Shown: positions 47,051-60,325 of the stretch, piece after piece
Layout: every line of letters starts with the position of its first letter
Numbering within the stretch: the first letter of the stretch is position 1
From: Bryum argenteum
Taxonomy: Eukaryota; Streptophyta; Bryopsida; Bryales; Bryaceae
Length of the DNA: 64,000 nucleotides
Direction of reading: 5' to 3'
NCBI GenBank assembly: GCA_037043015.1
Contig: CM073324.1
Span: 20,848,097 to 20,912,096 of the forward strand
Notes under the pieces: model-generated
Seen by the model: only the letters and a program-made list of their open reading frames with translations
Told to the model about the DNA's origin: nothing
Databases searched by the model: none
Program-made: the position numbers and the translations under genes

Positions 47051-49164
47051 TGTGCACACTGCAGTATTAGCGCCTATAACCAAAGCGGACCCTATTACCA
47101 AGCGAAGAGATTGATTAGCAGGCCCGGTAGTAAGTAGGAAGTAAAAATCTTGGGCAAATAATTTGAAAGTATAGTTCTTGTATGAGAAAGTACAAACATT
47201 TTATTTTTTTACTAAGTGTCAAACATTTTATTCTTTAATTAGTAATTAATTCATCATTTGGTTAGAAATAGCGAAATCTTCCACCAACTTATCTAAGGTA
47301 GGTTGTTTCTTGAGTACTGTATTGTTATATAAATTTATGAAAGTGTTGTGTGATCATAGCATCAAGGGTAGAATGGCATTTTATTTGCGCCAACTCAAAA
47401 AGGATGTTGGTTTTTATACTCATTTATTCATTTTTTTACTGTAAAAGATTAAGGTCGTTAATAAATTTCATATCATTACAGATTTACATTTCAATTTTGT
47501 ACTTTATTTTTACTTTTTTTTGTTATTTTATTTTTGTTCAAATTTTTAATTTATATTGTTGTTTGATATTGATTGATGACTCATACTTTTTAAGTTTTCA
47601 AGTGAAATCTTGTATATTTTGGATTGAGCAATGGATAACTCTAGCGACAATCTTTGTGACATTATACCTCATTAATATGCTAAACTACCCAAGAACATTG
47701 AATATATTGATTACTTATGCTCTGAAAAGCACCAAAGTACAGATTCAATAAATTATGAAATTGGAGTGACTCACGAAACTAGGCAAGGTTTTTTGTTTTA
47801 AATTGTATTAAAGGTGCTCTTTGCATTAAATGCTTTGATGTGAATTACCTACACCATACACATGAAAAACTACAGGTATGTAAAGCAACAGAGAGGCCTA
47901 CAGTGGTGAAGGTATACAACAAAGAAGGGCAATTAATTGAAAAAGTAATGGGATAATTCAAAGAAGCTCTACATGAGTTATCGCTTTATTCATTCAGTAC
48001 ACATTGGCATTACTCTTTAGCACCTCCAAAAACTTGTAAAACCTCAACAAAGAACTTGTGTAGAACTTGTGAAACAAAAGCAACAAGTCATGAAGCGTTC
48101 AAATATTGATCAATCCGGTGTTTAGTGTAATCAAATGATCCTATAAGAGCTACACAATCAACTTATTTTGACAGCTTTATAAACCCAAGATTAGAGAAGA
48201 CATAATTGGTGAAGGCAGAACGAGTAGAGGCATGTCTCAAGAAAGTATTAAAAGAAAAGGTTGATGAAGATAATGTTAAGTTTGAACCTCCTAACTCAAC
48301 AAGCAAATTCAATAATACAAGAGAACACCTCACATTCCCTTAGAGGCAATAAAAGAACAAATTGATCTTGGTGATAATAAGCACCATGATGATATTCCAT
48401 CAAATGAAAGAAACTCAAGTGATGTTGGAGTAAACACGAGCAAGTTGATATTCCATCAAATGAAAGTAATACACGCAAAGACTATATGAATGAAGTCTAA
48501 GCAAATACTTATAAAGCACTAAAACACTGCATAGACAAAACAATGAAGTAGCATCTACATCTCTTTGACAAAAAGTGAGCATTAAGCTGAAAAAGCGCAT
48601 CAATATTGACAAAATTTCATATATAGACATGTCAAACAGTGGAATTGAATACAGCCATGGAAATTTATTCTTGTAAAAATATGATATTCTCTTAGAGAAG
48701 TGAGTGTAAATTATATAGCTAACTCTATTGATGTGGGTTTCTACACCTTAATTTTGAATTATGAAGTAATTAAGTGAAATATCAGAAATCAAATAAAATC
48801 TATGATAATAGAAGAATCACTATTGATGGAAATTAATGGAGTGCAAGAAAATTAGTTCAACTCATTATCCTTTATAAATACTAAGGCATTTTCATCATTG
48901 CAAAGCTATTATTTGAGCCATGAAGCTTTTGGATGTAAGTAACATCCTAAAAGGAGATTTTTTTTTTTTTTATTGCAGCAGGTTTGTTAATAGCATCTTC
49001 ATCATAAATTTAAAATGAGGTGGTTTTGTAATCTTTGTTGAGTACCAATACATTATGATCTTTCAAATTATACAACCTTGTGATTCATAAACTAAATTTA
49101 TTATAAGTCTACATGACTTATTATAAATTCATTACACTTCTATTTTTTTAATTCAGAACCACTA

Positions 49165-49255
49165 CTCCCTCCCTCTATAAATAAACAATCTATTGTACCA
49201 ATTTTTAACACTCTAAAAAATGTTGTAAAAAAAACTTGCTTTCTACCTCAGGGAG
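49165..49255. mobile_element. Stowaway-like MITE
   Basis: The 91 bp segment starts CTCCCTCCC and ends CAGGGAG and is flanked by TA on both sides, the known signature of Stowaway MITEs (CTCCCTCC termini, TA target). The interior is AT-rich and non-coding. Confidence 0.6.
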
Positions 49256-49286
49256 TAGTAAACTTAAGGGCCACTTTATTATACTT

Positions 49287-49550
49287 GGGGCCGGATTGAG
49301 GGCCGGCCCGAATTCTTTGAATTTCAACCAATAGGATGACTCGATTCTTTCAAATCGGGCCTAAGGACTTTATACTAGGGCCCAACCGGAACTTCAATAT
49401 ATCCTATGTGGCATCCTACGTGGCATTGTTTTGGCACCAAAATGTTCGGGCCCAAGTGATGCAATTTGGACAAGGTTTACACCGGCCCGAACTTCCCACC
49501 TTGGGCCCGAACCTTAGCACTTCAATCCGGCCCGCTCTCTGGCCGGCCCC
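49287..49550. mobile_element. GC-rich TIR element candidate
   Basis: The segment starts GGGGCCGG and ends CCGGCCCC, with further inverted pairing of ggccggcccg-like blocks near both ends, in sharp contrast with the AT-rich surroundings. Internal repeats of cggcccgaac occur. No target duplication was recognised. Confidence 0.45.
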
Positions 49551-51241
49551 AGCCTGTGTATGAAGTGGGCCTTATGAATCGAACCACAATGGAATTATTT
49601 TATATTTATTTAGAAGCACAAGATAAAAAAGCTTCATGCAAGGATTTGCATCAAGATGTAGGAGATTTGAGAACAAGGGACCAAATCCACAACCTCTAAG
49701 CATCCGAAGTCTCATGGGTATCTCTACACTACCATATCAAAACTAAGGATTAGTTTAAGGGGAATTATCATGTAGGAGAAGACTTTCGTAAAATACTTGA
49801 AATAGGGGATTACTTCTGTGGAATACTTTAAAATAGGATAACACTTTTGTAAAATGCTTTTAAATAGGGGAGCAATCTCAAATTATTTGCAAAGAAGGGG
49901 AGGAAAAATTTCCTAGTATGGCTTCAAAAGCATAATGAAGAAGATCTATTATAACTTCAATTTGTTAAGATGGAAATCTATTTCACATTAATTTTAGAAT
50001 GTTAACTAGTGATGGGAAATTAAAATAAAAAATGAAATTCTCGGCTTAGTAAATATTTCGCAATTGTTCCTTTGTTTGGAAATATTTAACAAAATTAAGG
50101 TCCTTTGTTTGGAAACATTTAACAAAATTAAGGGTTAAGGTCAATCACTGATGACCAAGCTCTACACCAAGACTTCCACCAAACTTGAGAATGAGACATT
50201 CTCATTTACCACTATTCAGACCAAACCCTAACTCAAGATTCAATACTCTGTTTTCACTTTCTGATTGCTAACCGGAACTAAGCAAGTTCAAAACAAATGC
50301 TCGTGTGAAGAAAATGCACATAAGCACCGAACTGACCGAAGCTAAAAAGGAAGGTAAAAAGTTATGTTGAGGAACTTTTAGGTTTTCACCACACCTGAAT
50401 ACCACACTTGTGTTAAAAAAGTGAAATGACTACTCGAGCAAGTGAGCTACTCTGACCCTAAAAGTAGCAACTTCTAAATGCGTGTCCGGATACAGACTTC
50501 CCAGTACACGATATTAATAATATAAACAAAGGCGTGTAAAATCTTTACTGGGTGCCCACCCCAGACAAAATGACTCCGACACAGCCATAGTTTTGGAGGT
50601 GCCATATTCGAGAATTCATAATCCATAACACGGTGTCCCTTCAAGGGATCCACAAAGTGCTGAACCAGAAATGCCTTGCATGGAAAGAGATGAGATAATG
50701 GACAAAAAGGACAGTAGAAAAGATTGCAATCGGAGCTCAAATACATCCAAGTGACCTCACAGATGATCTCGGGTCCTATGTTGTTAACAAAAAACACTAG
50801 CTATTTACCGAAATGTTTGAACAGGGTTGTTTCCGGAATCTACAATATCTATGGCAAAGATACGTGCCTTGGGGGCTGATAAATCATTATCATCAATTTT
50901 TTCACAGAAACACCTATCCATTGTTTGCCTCCTGCACCACGAGCATCCAGAAGAAGGAAGACACCAGGGATTTGAAATTGGGCCTACATAACTATCTATG
51001 CGAACCAATTTATTGGTCTTGAAGGCTTCGGAGAATAACTAAAACCTCCGTTGATCAGAGGTGGGAGTTCTCACATCATCGTCACTGCTGCCACAAGCCA
51101 AAGAGGATGCAGGTGCCTGATCTTGAAAAATGATACAAACCTGAGAGAGAAAAAAATCACATGTGCCGATAGACCTGGATACACACTTATCTTATCGTGT
51201 GCATACCAGTTGGTCCAGGTCTCCTTTACATTCCAAAAAGT

Positions 51242-52685
51242 CTATTCGGAGTCGCTGTCTGCGCTTCCCATTGCCTTCAATCCCCTTGGCTTCTGCAAAA
51301 TTGGGTAGTACTCGATAGTTAGACTCGATCCACAGCCGTTACTATAAACAATACTTGCACGATACGGACTTTGAGATAGGAGATTGGATAAAGCTTTACC
51401 TTCTTCATGCACTTCTTCTCCCTTACTTCATAACGCTCCCTCGTTAGGTCACATAACCAGCTCCCAGGGCTGATGAACTGTAGGTATAGGAACATGTTAG
51501 GGGCAAGCTGATGACAAAGCTTAAGCTGTAAAGGAAACGTAATAGTCCAAGGAGGTGCAACCACTATGAAAAGGGAATTGCACTTACAGTAAGAGTCTTC
51601 TCCACGTGCTTCAACCTCTTCTTTGGTCTGATTGGAAGCTTACATCCCTTAATCGCAAAAAAATCATCCTCCTTCTCCTTTCGCGACAAAGATATGATAA
51701 ACTTCGGCCATTGAAAAAGTTCCATGTCTACTTTCCCTGAGGGAGGAGCCGACTTTTCCGCGTGACCATTCGCATCAGGTCTTGCACTGGTTGTAGGAAG
51801 GGCCCCTGTGTTAGCATTGCCGGAGGGCTTCTCAGGATTCACCGGTTCAACTCTGTTGAGTTGTAAGCCCAGGTCTGTCCTTCTGGTTGCGTTGGCTTCA
51901 CTGTCGTGAACACCGTTAGCATCGACATTCCTTGCTGCGGCTGCCGTTCCGTTTCCCTCTGTCTCTCTAATATCTCTATGGAGAACACAAAAGTCCGAGT
52001 TCAGTCCCTCAAGTCTCTCAACAATACGAAAAGCTACGATATAAAGATGTGTAATGAGCAAGCTCTCTGATATCTCTGTTAGAGTCTGAGTCAGTACCCT
52101 GAAGTGCTGAAGTCTCCCAACCAGAAGAAAAGCTATCGATGGAAAAAATTAGAAAAAGCAATAAGTTTACCTTCTGCTTCCATTCGTCGACTTGTGTGGC
52201 GACTGCGAGCTAGGGGCAGCCACTGGTGCTTTGCCCTGAGACGGAGCAACTTTCTCGGCTCTCACAACACGTCTATCCGGTCTTAAAATCGGGTTCTTAA
52301 TTCCTGATGACTCCTCAACACTGGCTTTCGCGTCGGTTTTGTTGTTGCGCGTCCGTTTCTTCTGACCCCACTGCAGATTGACTCCATCGGGGTGGGGTCG
52401 CTTTAGACCCTCATCAGAGCCTTCCTCCTCCTCCTTTACAGCACCATTCTCAACCGTCTCCGGGTGTTTGTTATCGCCGTTATTCAGCTCCCTCACTGGA
52501 TGCGCTTGGTGAGAAGAACTGGCCGCCTTCAGCCTACTACCCGGCATTTTCAACAAAACTCTCCTATGATCCGGCAGTTTCACGCATTCTCCGGGACGCT
52601 TCTCATTCCCAGGCTCCTTCTCCACCGTCCTCTTCGAAAACTGCCCACCGTGTTCTGTGAAACCGTGTCTGCATGACAGAGACAT
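51242..52685 (-). CDS. DUF1639 family protein
   Basis: Four minus-strand exons: 52685-52171, 51975-51588, 51477-51400 and 51292-51242, total 1032 bases, 343 residues; introns are GT-AG in phases 2, 0 and 0. The conserved domain spans about residues 261-335: WPKFIISLSRKEKEDDF, KLPIRPKKR, then SPGSWLCDLTRERYEVREKK and KPRGLKAMGS. This matches the plant-only family DUF1639, whose role is unknown. The N-terminal 260 residues are polar and low-complexity, rich in Lys, Glu, Asn and Ala, with KKRTRNN as a possible nuclear signal. The ATG at 52685 starts MSLSCRHGF; the frame is open further up but without an ATG. The acidic-serine end SADSDSE is usual for the family. Confidence 0.88.
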
Positions 52686-54308
52686 TCTTGAGAAAAGTCG
52701 ATACGCTACACGAGCATGCACTTCCCCAAACGACACTACTTGCTGTCCACGCGATCCTACTTTCTCTGTAACTCAACCTTCCACTCCCTCTTAGACTCCT
52801 CTGCAGAGCTAGACGTCACACAAAACCACCTATAGAGTCCGCGACGGGGGACAATCTCCACGTTTCCACACAAAAGTAAACGGAACGCTTTCAAAAGTAA
52901 ACAGGACCCCTAGATGCGACGCGATCTTCGATTCTACACTCCTCTAAACTCCCCGCACTCAAGCAACCAACACCAATCTCTCCAGAGCGTTTCAGTTGCC
53001 GGCGAGTGGCTATTCAAAACCAATTGCAGCCAGCATTCTGGAACCTCATATCTCACTTCGAATGCACCTTCTGGATAAAAATACTTCAAAACACGGTCTA
53101 AAGCGCTAAGACAGTAATTGTAACGAAAACGTAATCCTCACACCTACAGCGTCGGTTCGGCGTTCTTTCTCCACTCCTAAAGGACAAACCGATACGTCGT
53201 TTCTACAGATCTCTTTCTAACTCAGGATCGCTCTAAATTTCTCCGGAATCTCCGAAACATGCAAGAAGGGAGCTACTAACGATCAAAGAAGCCGGTGACA
53301 GAACGACAGATTAGCGTGCGAGCGCACCTCATTGCTATCGATGATCACTGTCCTACTACGACAAAACCGCATACAGGGAGTCAGAGCTTCCAGCCGGAGA
53401 AAGAAAAAGGTCGCCACCCAGCGCCCCTGCACAACAAAAAACGGCAACAGCGGAAAGCATTAGCAGTCCGTTCCTCGTCGCTACAAACAACTCAACTCTC
53501 CGAATCCTTTCCGCCCCTCTAAAGCGCCAAAAATTCATCACCTCACACACCACAATCTCCTGCAAAAGAGAGCGCCGTAGGCAGAGACCACTGGCGACTG
53601 GATACTAAGACTCCTGCTGGTAAAGCTCGTCGACGTCGTCCTCTCCGCCGTGTGAGCGAGCTTGCTACTGCTGCCTCTCAAAACAATGCCAGAGCCTCTT
53701 GAGCGTTCATGGAGACGCTCATACCAGCGAACTCACAGGCCAGGCCCGCCCTGGATGAATGATACACTCCGTTCATCCATTACGGATGATGTTCATTCGT
53801 CGACGACGTCCGACGAGCCCCGTTCCCAGCCGGCGGCGCGCGCCGGGGGCTACCATCGTGCGGTGGGTGGCTCTCCATCTTGTTGATCGTAGCTTACTAC
53901 TAGTGAGTTACTATTGCTGTACGTTACTCGAGACCCTGTGATACCCGGCCTCGCTCGATCTTTTTCTTTAGGTCACCAGCAATACCCTAATCTATTGATT
54001 GTCACTTAACAGAAAGAGTGACGTTCATTTTTCAATTGTATCAAGTAAAAGAAGCACTTGTTATATGAAATTCCACCCGGCTTTTCGTAAAGGACCTGGC
54101 AAAATGATACAGACCGCAAGGTTTTCAGTCTGTATTCAAACATATTAGAATGGAGAAGTTGTACTAAATGACTGGCACTGAATCTGAATCTTGGGGAGCC
54201 TGGTTGGTCAACTACTACTCGGGGATTCGAATGAAAAGGTTTTCTAGTATTGTGCTAGTCTTACCTGAAGAGGAGGGCGTTCTTTAATATAAGGATTGAT
54301 GGATGGCA
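52686..54308. other. Intergenic stretch
   Basis: Left part is the 5' flank of the DUF1639 gene and right part the 3' flank of the HAD gene. A CG-rich patch (ccggcggcgcgcgccgg) lies at 53828-53846. Nothing else is recognised. Confidence 0.5.
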
Positions 54309-57018
54309 CTAATTGGTAGTGATCCCTTCTTTCTTGAGGATGAAATCTACAGCTTCGTACACATTGTTAACCACTTTGTCGGCAGGGAACTTGTCATGAT
54401 TTCCAGTGCCTCGGAAGTTACCACTTCGCACGAGGATGGAAAACCATGGTCGTCCAGCACCGATGGCTCCGGCAATATCTGTTTCAGGATTGTCGCCTAT
54501 CATGTATATGGTCTTGAATGCAGAGTCGTCTTCCCTACCGATCCAAGCTCCCTGTTCTCCTGATTCTGCCATCTCGAGGTCAGCAGACATCACCGTGGCA
54601 ATGTTGAGCAACGTTTTCCTTGCATTGTGGTACACAACGGGTTTCGGCTTTCCATATGAGGTGTATACAAGTGGACGTTTTGTTAGTTTCACGTACAATG
54701 TCTCGAGCACGATTCGAAAGGCGCCCATGCCGAATCTGGGTACTGGGAATTTGGTCGGGTACTCTAAGTCGTCAGCTGCAAAATAGATTGGTGGCTGAGG
54801 AGCTCCGATGTCGCTTTTACCGGGATATCCACCAGATCGAAGCACATCACACAGAACCTGCTCAACAACAGCACCCTTGTTAACAGCAGATAGTAAATTC
54901 TGGAGTTGCACTGAACGAAACGACTGAAGCGTTCTCATTGGTGTGTCAAGAATGTGCAAGGGATGTGAATGTGTAAATTGCATTCAGTATAGAATGTCTG
55001 AAATGTAACAAGTTCAATACAAGTATTCGAGCCCAAAATACCGAATCTGATCAAACAAAAGCGTGGAAGAGTTGTGAAACGTTCACGGACCTGAAGATCC
55101 TGACCCCAGTCAACTGGGTCACTGCACACAAACACAGCTGCAATCTGCCTCTCATTTGCAGGCATAAGCATATCGCTCTTGTTTTCAGGTCTTACCCAAG
55201 GCTTGTAAGACTGCAGGGGATCAATGTGCTGAAACTCTTTGCAGAAGTCATCCATCTTCACCACTACTCTGTAAAAGCAACATCAATTGCATCAAGCTTT
55301 CATATACAAACATCTATAGAACTTGATGATATGACTACACCGTTACTGATTTCAAATGGGAGTTCAGAAAGAGAAGCAGGGAACAGAAAAATCCCCTCCG
55401 GACTTATACAGAGGTCTCAGCCTTTTCGTGGAAAAACTTGGAATCAAGGAGTTCCTATATAACAATTAGAGTTACATCATGAAGCTGCAACTTACGGGAA
55501 ACCGTAGCTGGTCAATGCCGTTGATGGATCACCTTTGCCGACAGCCAGCACTCTTTTTGATCTATATCTGCATTCGTAGAAATAGTACTTTGTAAAAATC
55601 AAAACAGACTTCGGCAGCATCAGCAGATTGAACTTCCAGACATGTATAGGCGATAGCAGACAGGCAAATGAGGCGCAAGAATTTGAACTTATTAGAAGTT
55701 TGAAACAAACCGCTTCGCAAGTGACTTGAATGGAGTATGACCTAAGAGTAACTGCGAAACATGCCATTACTAACAATCAGTCCACGATATATGTGTCGCT
55801 GAGGACGACTGCTGACAGATGAGACTCACTTGATCTAGTGACAACAAAATCCAAGTAATGCAGGAAACCGAGTGCGATTATCAAAATAATGGAAAAAATA
55901 GCTTAATAGAATGTAGAAAACTACCTGAATGGGTTTCACAGGGACTGAAAATTGGTTTGTTAGCAATTTCGCTCTGGCAGCTTCCGTTGTTCCCCCACCT
56001 GTAACAGGTACGACCATTGAGCAATTCTTAATGAGCAGGAAGTGTTATTCACTAATTCAGTCACCTTGAACCATTTTCTGCGACTACTTCGATCACAGGC
56101 TCGTAGTGAAGGCTACTAATTTCACAATGTTCAGAAATGGAATGCTTACCATTGGTGAGAAATACATACGGCACAAGGAGCTCTCCTGCAAAATACCACC
56201 CCATAAAGAACTAAGCTCCATGGCTAACATCTTGCCTCCAAAAGAAAAATGCTGATGCTTCAAATTTAAAATCTTACCCTTTTCAACATCCTTATAAAGG
56301 CGCCGCAGAGCATCAGGTGCCCTCTCTATGGTCTCATTGCCTCGAATAAGGACGCCGTCTATGTCAAATGCAATTCCAAAAGCGTTCCTGTGGACATTCA
56401 CCATGCCATTTTGATCAGATCAAAAGCATAATGCAAATAAACTCCCTATGTCCTTCTGTCGCTGTAAAACAGAATTTTACATTTTCTTTCGAATGCCAAC
56501 TCTGTTTTTGAAGTCCTTTCCTTGAGGTGTAAATGATCATGCAACAATTAAGAACCTCTTGATGAATTAGAACGATAATATCCGTTTTCCGTAACTTAGA
56601 CTTGTCAAAAACAGCACTCTGAATGGGAGACTCATAGCTCACTCAGTAATCTTCGAGGATTTCTACGTGAAATCTTCCACATGATGAGACATTAATATTT
56701 CCACATGGTAACACCCGAAAAAGATCTTCAATTTTCACATACCAATCAAGGTCCAGTCGATGTGCTAGGATGATATAAACTTAGAAAATTTCAAGAAGAT
56801 GTATCTCTTGCGACATTCCTTCAACTCTTCACATGCAAAAAGGTTTGTCAAGGTTTAGGGTTTAGGAGAGGTTCGGAAAAAAAGATGTGATGGTCTTACC
56901 TCGAAAAATGCATCCATGGCTGCGTTCGTTGCGATGATTCCCCCCACGCATGTTCTCTGACCGTGGAAGAAGAGCCAAGCCACTGTCGAGCAGCTCGTGA
57001 CCATCGCCTGGCAGCCAT
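54309..57018 (-). CDS. HAD-superfamily hydrolase, CECR5/HDHD5 type, likely mitochondrial
   Basis: Eight minus-strand exons: 57018-56900, 56387-56278, 56185-56150, 55998-55925, 55751-55711, 55567-55496, 55268-55091 and 54857-54309, total 1179 bases, 392 residues, close to Arabidopsis At3g45740. All junctions keep frame with GT-AG ends. The start MAARRWSRAARQWLGSSS is rich in Arg/Ser/Ala and lacks acids, as in mitochondrial presequences. HAD motifs are all present: FDIDGVLIRG (I, nucleophile Asp), VFLTNGG (II), YGKPKPVVY (III, Lys) and MIGDNPETDIAGA (IV). The cap region lies between. The family is a class IIA HAD phosphatase group; the substrate is not known to me. The frame chosen in exon 1 is not the longest open one there, but is the one that splices in frame. 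Confidence 0.9.
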
Positions 57019-58325
57019 AGCTTCTCAATCACCATCACCTCCCGCATCCACGGCTGCCGATTGCCTGGCTTTCAGTGCCACATCGCATCAATTCCCGCCA
57101 TTTCGTGCTCGATTGCCACTTAGGGTTAGGGTTTGAAGCCAGGGTTTGAAAAAAACAGGACAGGCTTGAGCGAACTCCAGTTGTATCGGGTAATCGTGTT
57201 TCTTCTTACGGCATCGGAGGCATCTTGTAAAATTTTAGCCGAAGCTCAATCTGATTGAGCGACAATCATCGTCGGCGAATCTGTGCTCGAGGAACACCTG
57301 TACCTCGGTCGTATCGTTGTACGAGTCTACACTAATTACCGTATAAAGTGCAATTAGTATAAGTTCCGTAGGAGAAGAGATTGAATCAGTTAGAACTCGA
57401 AACATCTGCTTAGTAAAATGTCTGTTTCACCTACCCTTGATGATATGCCAAAGGACATGACACAAAATCCCTAACCCCTCTTGAGGTGGATACATAAACA
57501 CATGAACTGATCAGTACCCAGGATTATTTGATTTGTTGACTTTAATGTGTATCTTGGTATTTTCTAAATTGGTATGAAAATAATCATTCACTCTGCTTGA
57601 TTGTCACATTGTTGACATGACCCGGTAGTTTGATAAGGTTATAGATTCTTGGAATGTTGATCCACGTTTAATTCCTCATGGCCTTGTTTTCTTGGGCACA
57701 ACAACGTTGTCTAGTGAGCAAGGCATTAGTTACCATGGACAAAACCCTGATTTATATTCATATTGAGCATAAAATATTCATGTTGTGCATGGTAGAACTA
57801 GGATGATATTAATCAATGAAAACATGCAGATAGTATGTTCCAATTGACCCTTAACGTTCAAACACCCAAGCCCTTTGAAGTAACATGCTTTTTTGAGGCT
57901 TTAAAAATCTTGTACGAAACTTTAAAAAATTGTTTAAAATTAAGAATCTGAAACTAAAATTGTAAGATCTTGAAGTTATTTACCTATTCTTGTGATTGAA
58001 TTGTTGGATTTAGTAGAAATTAAAGAATTAAAAGTTGACAAGAGTAGAGGTATAGGTACTTTAGTCTATGGGGAGGAGAATAACTCCTTTAATTTTAAGA
58101 CTACAAAATAATCACTTTATATCCATGAACAACCACTTTGGTCTCCCTAACCCTGAAGAGCCCAATTTGTTTAATGGTCGATCCTAAATTTTTAGAAGCT
58201 CTACCCGGATAATTTTATCATTTTTAGAACTTATTTTTACTTTCGAGATGTTTGAGAAGTTGGAAACTTGCATCCGACTTACGGAACCTCATTTGGATTA
58301 ATAAGACAGAACTTTTTCATACTAA
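57019..58325. other. Upstream flank of HAD gene and AT-rich DNA
   Basis: The HAD promoter region lies at 57019-57300. The rest is AT-rich and holds no recognised gene or repeat. Confidence 0.5.
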
Positions 58326-58545
58326 ATTCATACTGTAGCAATACAAAACTTTTTCTCCTATCATTATCACTGGTCAACAACTAATTTATGTTGATGACTC
58401 TTATTTTATCTCCTAATTTTAATTTATTTGATATGTCTTGTTAACATCTATTTTAGTTAGTAAGAGGAACTGCATATTATAACTTTTATTTCATCTTTTA
58501 ATTTTTGTTTTTTTTAGAAATAAGTGCATGCTATAACTTTTGTTT
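58326..58545 (+). repeat. Direct repeat left of GIY-YIG unit (~220 bp)
   Basis: The copy begins at ctgtagcaatacaaaac and runs through ctggtcaacaact and taagaggaactgcatattat to gtgcatgctataa. It matches 59118-59338 in the same orientation at about 85-90% by eye. Confidence 0.85.
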
Positions 58546-58786
58546 TATCTTTCAATCTTTTAACGATCATAACATTAACTTAACTTCACTGAACTTGACT
58601 TACTTTGGATTTAAAAAACTCAATTTTGATAATGATAACTAGAACTTTCTTGTTTGTAACTTTTATTTTGTCAGTGGTATTGCTTAAATTTGGAGCGAGA
58701 TCCAAGTATAGTGTATTTATTCTTTGTATATATTTTTGGTGTAGCTAGACCAGTTGGCTTTATTTACTTTTTCGCAAATAAGAAAC

Positions 58787-59124
58787 ATGGAGGCATCTAG
58801 GGAACTATTTATCTACAAAATCACCTGCACAAAGAATTCTCGAATTTATGTTGGACAGTCCATGCATCTATACACACGCTACAAACAACATAAATCTAGA
58901 CCCCCTACTCGTATGAAGTCGAACGTTCAAAAGTACAAACCTTTTGAAAACTATTTAAAATGGACATCTTATACAAACCTATTAATAAGAAAGACTGTGA
59001 TGTTTTTGAATTGGATACAATTGTTGCTTTGCAATCATTGGGGAAGAGTGGCTACAACATAACTCTAGGCACTCCTTGTAAAGATTCAAAGTTTAAATAT
59101 TTACGTTCTAAATCCATAGTGTAG
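58787..59124 (+). pseudogene. GIY-YIG endonuclease-like gene, one frame change
   Basis: From ATG 58787 the product starts MEASRELFIYKIT, then IYVGQS, RYKQH and RPPTRMKS. This is the GIY-YIG nuclease signature: IYK in strand 1, YVGQS in strand 2 and an Arg-rich helix (R in YTRYKQH). Coding-like sequence continues in another frame from about 58960 (KKDCDVFELDTIVALQS, GKSGYNITLGTPC) to a TAG at 59122-59124, so one frame change separates the halves. The unit is bracketed by ~220 bp direct repeats, the right one starting at this stop. GIY-YIG domains occur in homing endonucleases and in Penelope-like retroelements; no reverse transcriptase is visible nearby. Confidence 0.65.
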
Positions 59125-59338
59125 CAATACAAAACCTTTTCTCCTATCACTATCTCTGGTCAACAACTACTTTATGTTGTTGACTTTTATTTTATCTTCT
59201 AATTTTAATTTATTTAATACGTTTTGTTAACATCTAATTTGGTTAGTAAGAGGAACTGCATATTATAACTTTTATTTCATCTTTTAATTTTGATTTTTTT
59301 TTAGAATGAAGTGCATGCTATAATTTTTATTTTATTGT
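59118..59338 (+). repeat. Direct repeat right of GIY-YIG unit (~220 bp)
   Basis: This is the second copy of 58326-58545. It starts at the stop codon of the GIY-YIG reading frame, and the left copy begins with a similar gene-end remnant, so the unit of about 790 bp may once have been tandem. Confidence 0.85.
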
Positions 59339-60325
59339 TTTACCCTTAAACACCCACGATGTCGAAAAACGACATTTTGGATGTACATCCAAAAACTTTG
59401 AAGAGCCATATCTTCTTCATCCGAGGTCCGTTTTGGTTAAATCACTTGGGTTAGGTTCCAAATCAAGACTAGTTTCTGTTGTAAAATTTGCAAGCCCATA
59501 CAATAAAGTATGAATTAATGGAATGCACTTTAGTGAAGTCAGCTCTTGTTTTTGGGTTTCCAAGCATGGGGCATGTATTACCATTGCAAGCCAATTATGT
59601 GAAATTAAAAATATTTTTCATGATTTTTTTTTTCATGGTCATAATCTTAAGGTGATTCTCAACAACCTTGTAGTGAGAATTTTTTTGATCCAAATGATTT
59701 TTCTATTGGATTTGCAATGATGTTTTGTCAACAGGAAAAGTGAGAAAATGGATGATATTTGAGGAGCTATATCTCCTTCATCCACCGTTGGATTTCAACT
59801 TAATTTTTTGGGATGGCCTCCAATTAGAGTCTAGTCTAAGTGGTAGAAACCTTAACAAGATCGAAGATGTTTTGAAGATAAGGCTTGAAATTGAATGCAA
59901 AGGGTCTAGTTTTGGACTATTTTTCCTTTTTAAAGTTTTTGGTAGTTTTTACCATTGCATGGCTTTTATTTGAGCCAAGAAATTTTTTTGATGAATTTTT
60001 GTCGGGTAAAGGGCTTATTAAGATGAAGGTGAACATCTTTCTAGTTGGTGATTTTTTCATTGCAATAGGTATATTGGTAGCATTTCCACCTCAAAGTGAA
60101 AATGATGAAATTTTGCAGTTTGTTTTTGATATTAATATGTTATGATCTCCCAATCTATAAGGCCTCATGACTCAAATATTGGTCCACATGATCTTGGATG
60201 AGTCTATTACAAGTTTGTACGGTTGAATCTTAATAGCTTCTCTTGATTTTCATCTATGACAATTTCTATGGAAATGTGCTTTTCTGCTAAAAATAGGCTC
60301 GGGCGTTTAGGGGTTAATCTTAGTT
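59337..60325. mobile_element. Candidate ~1 kb TIR element
   Basis: The left end ttttacccttaaacacccac and the right end gcgtttaggggttaatctta are inverted relative to each other with several mismatches. The interior has two related blocks (gagccatatcttcttcatcc near 59403 and gagctatatctccttcatcc near 59763). No transposase motif is seen. Confidence 0.35.

Larger units (their letters stand above)
47051..51241. other. AT-rich gene-free stretch
   Basis: No gene is supported. It contains two short TIR candidates (49165-49255 and 49287-49550). Part of 48180-48500 reads like decayed coding sequence, without a nameable family. Bases 50474-51241 probably hold the 3' UTR and downstream flank of the DUF1639 gene. 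Confidence 0.5.

Noticed and set aside
47350-47751. Phe/Ile/Leu-rich 133-codon frame that looks like membrane segments
   Set aside because: The DNA is an AT-rich low-complexity stretch, which gives such composition by chance.
50474-51008. Minus-strand frames downstream of the DUF1639 stop
   Set aside because: They are better explained as the 3' UTR and flank of that gene; no motif was found.
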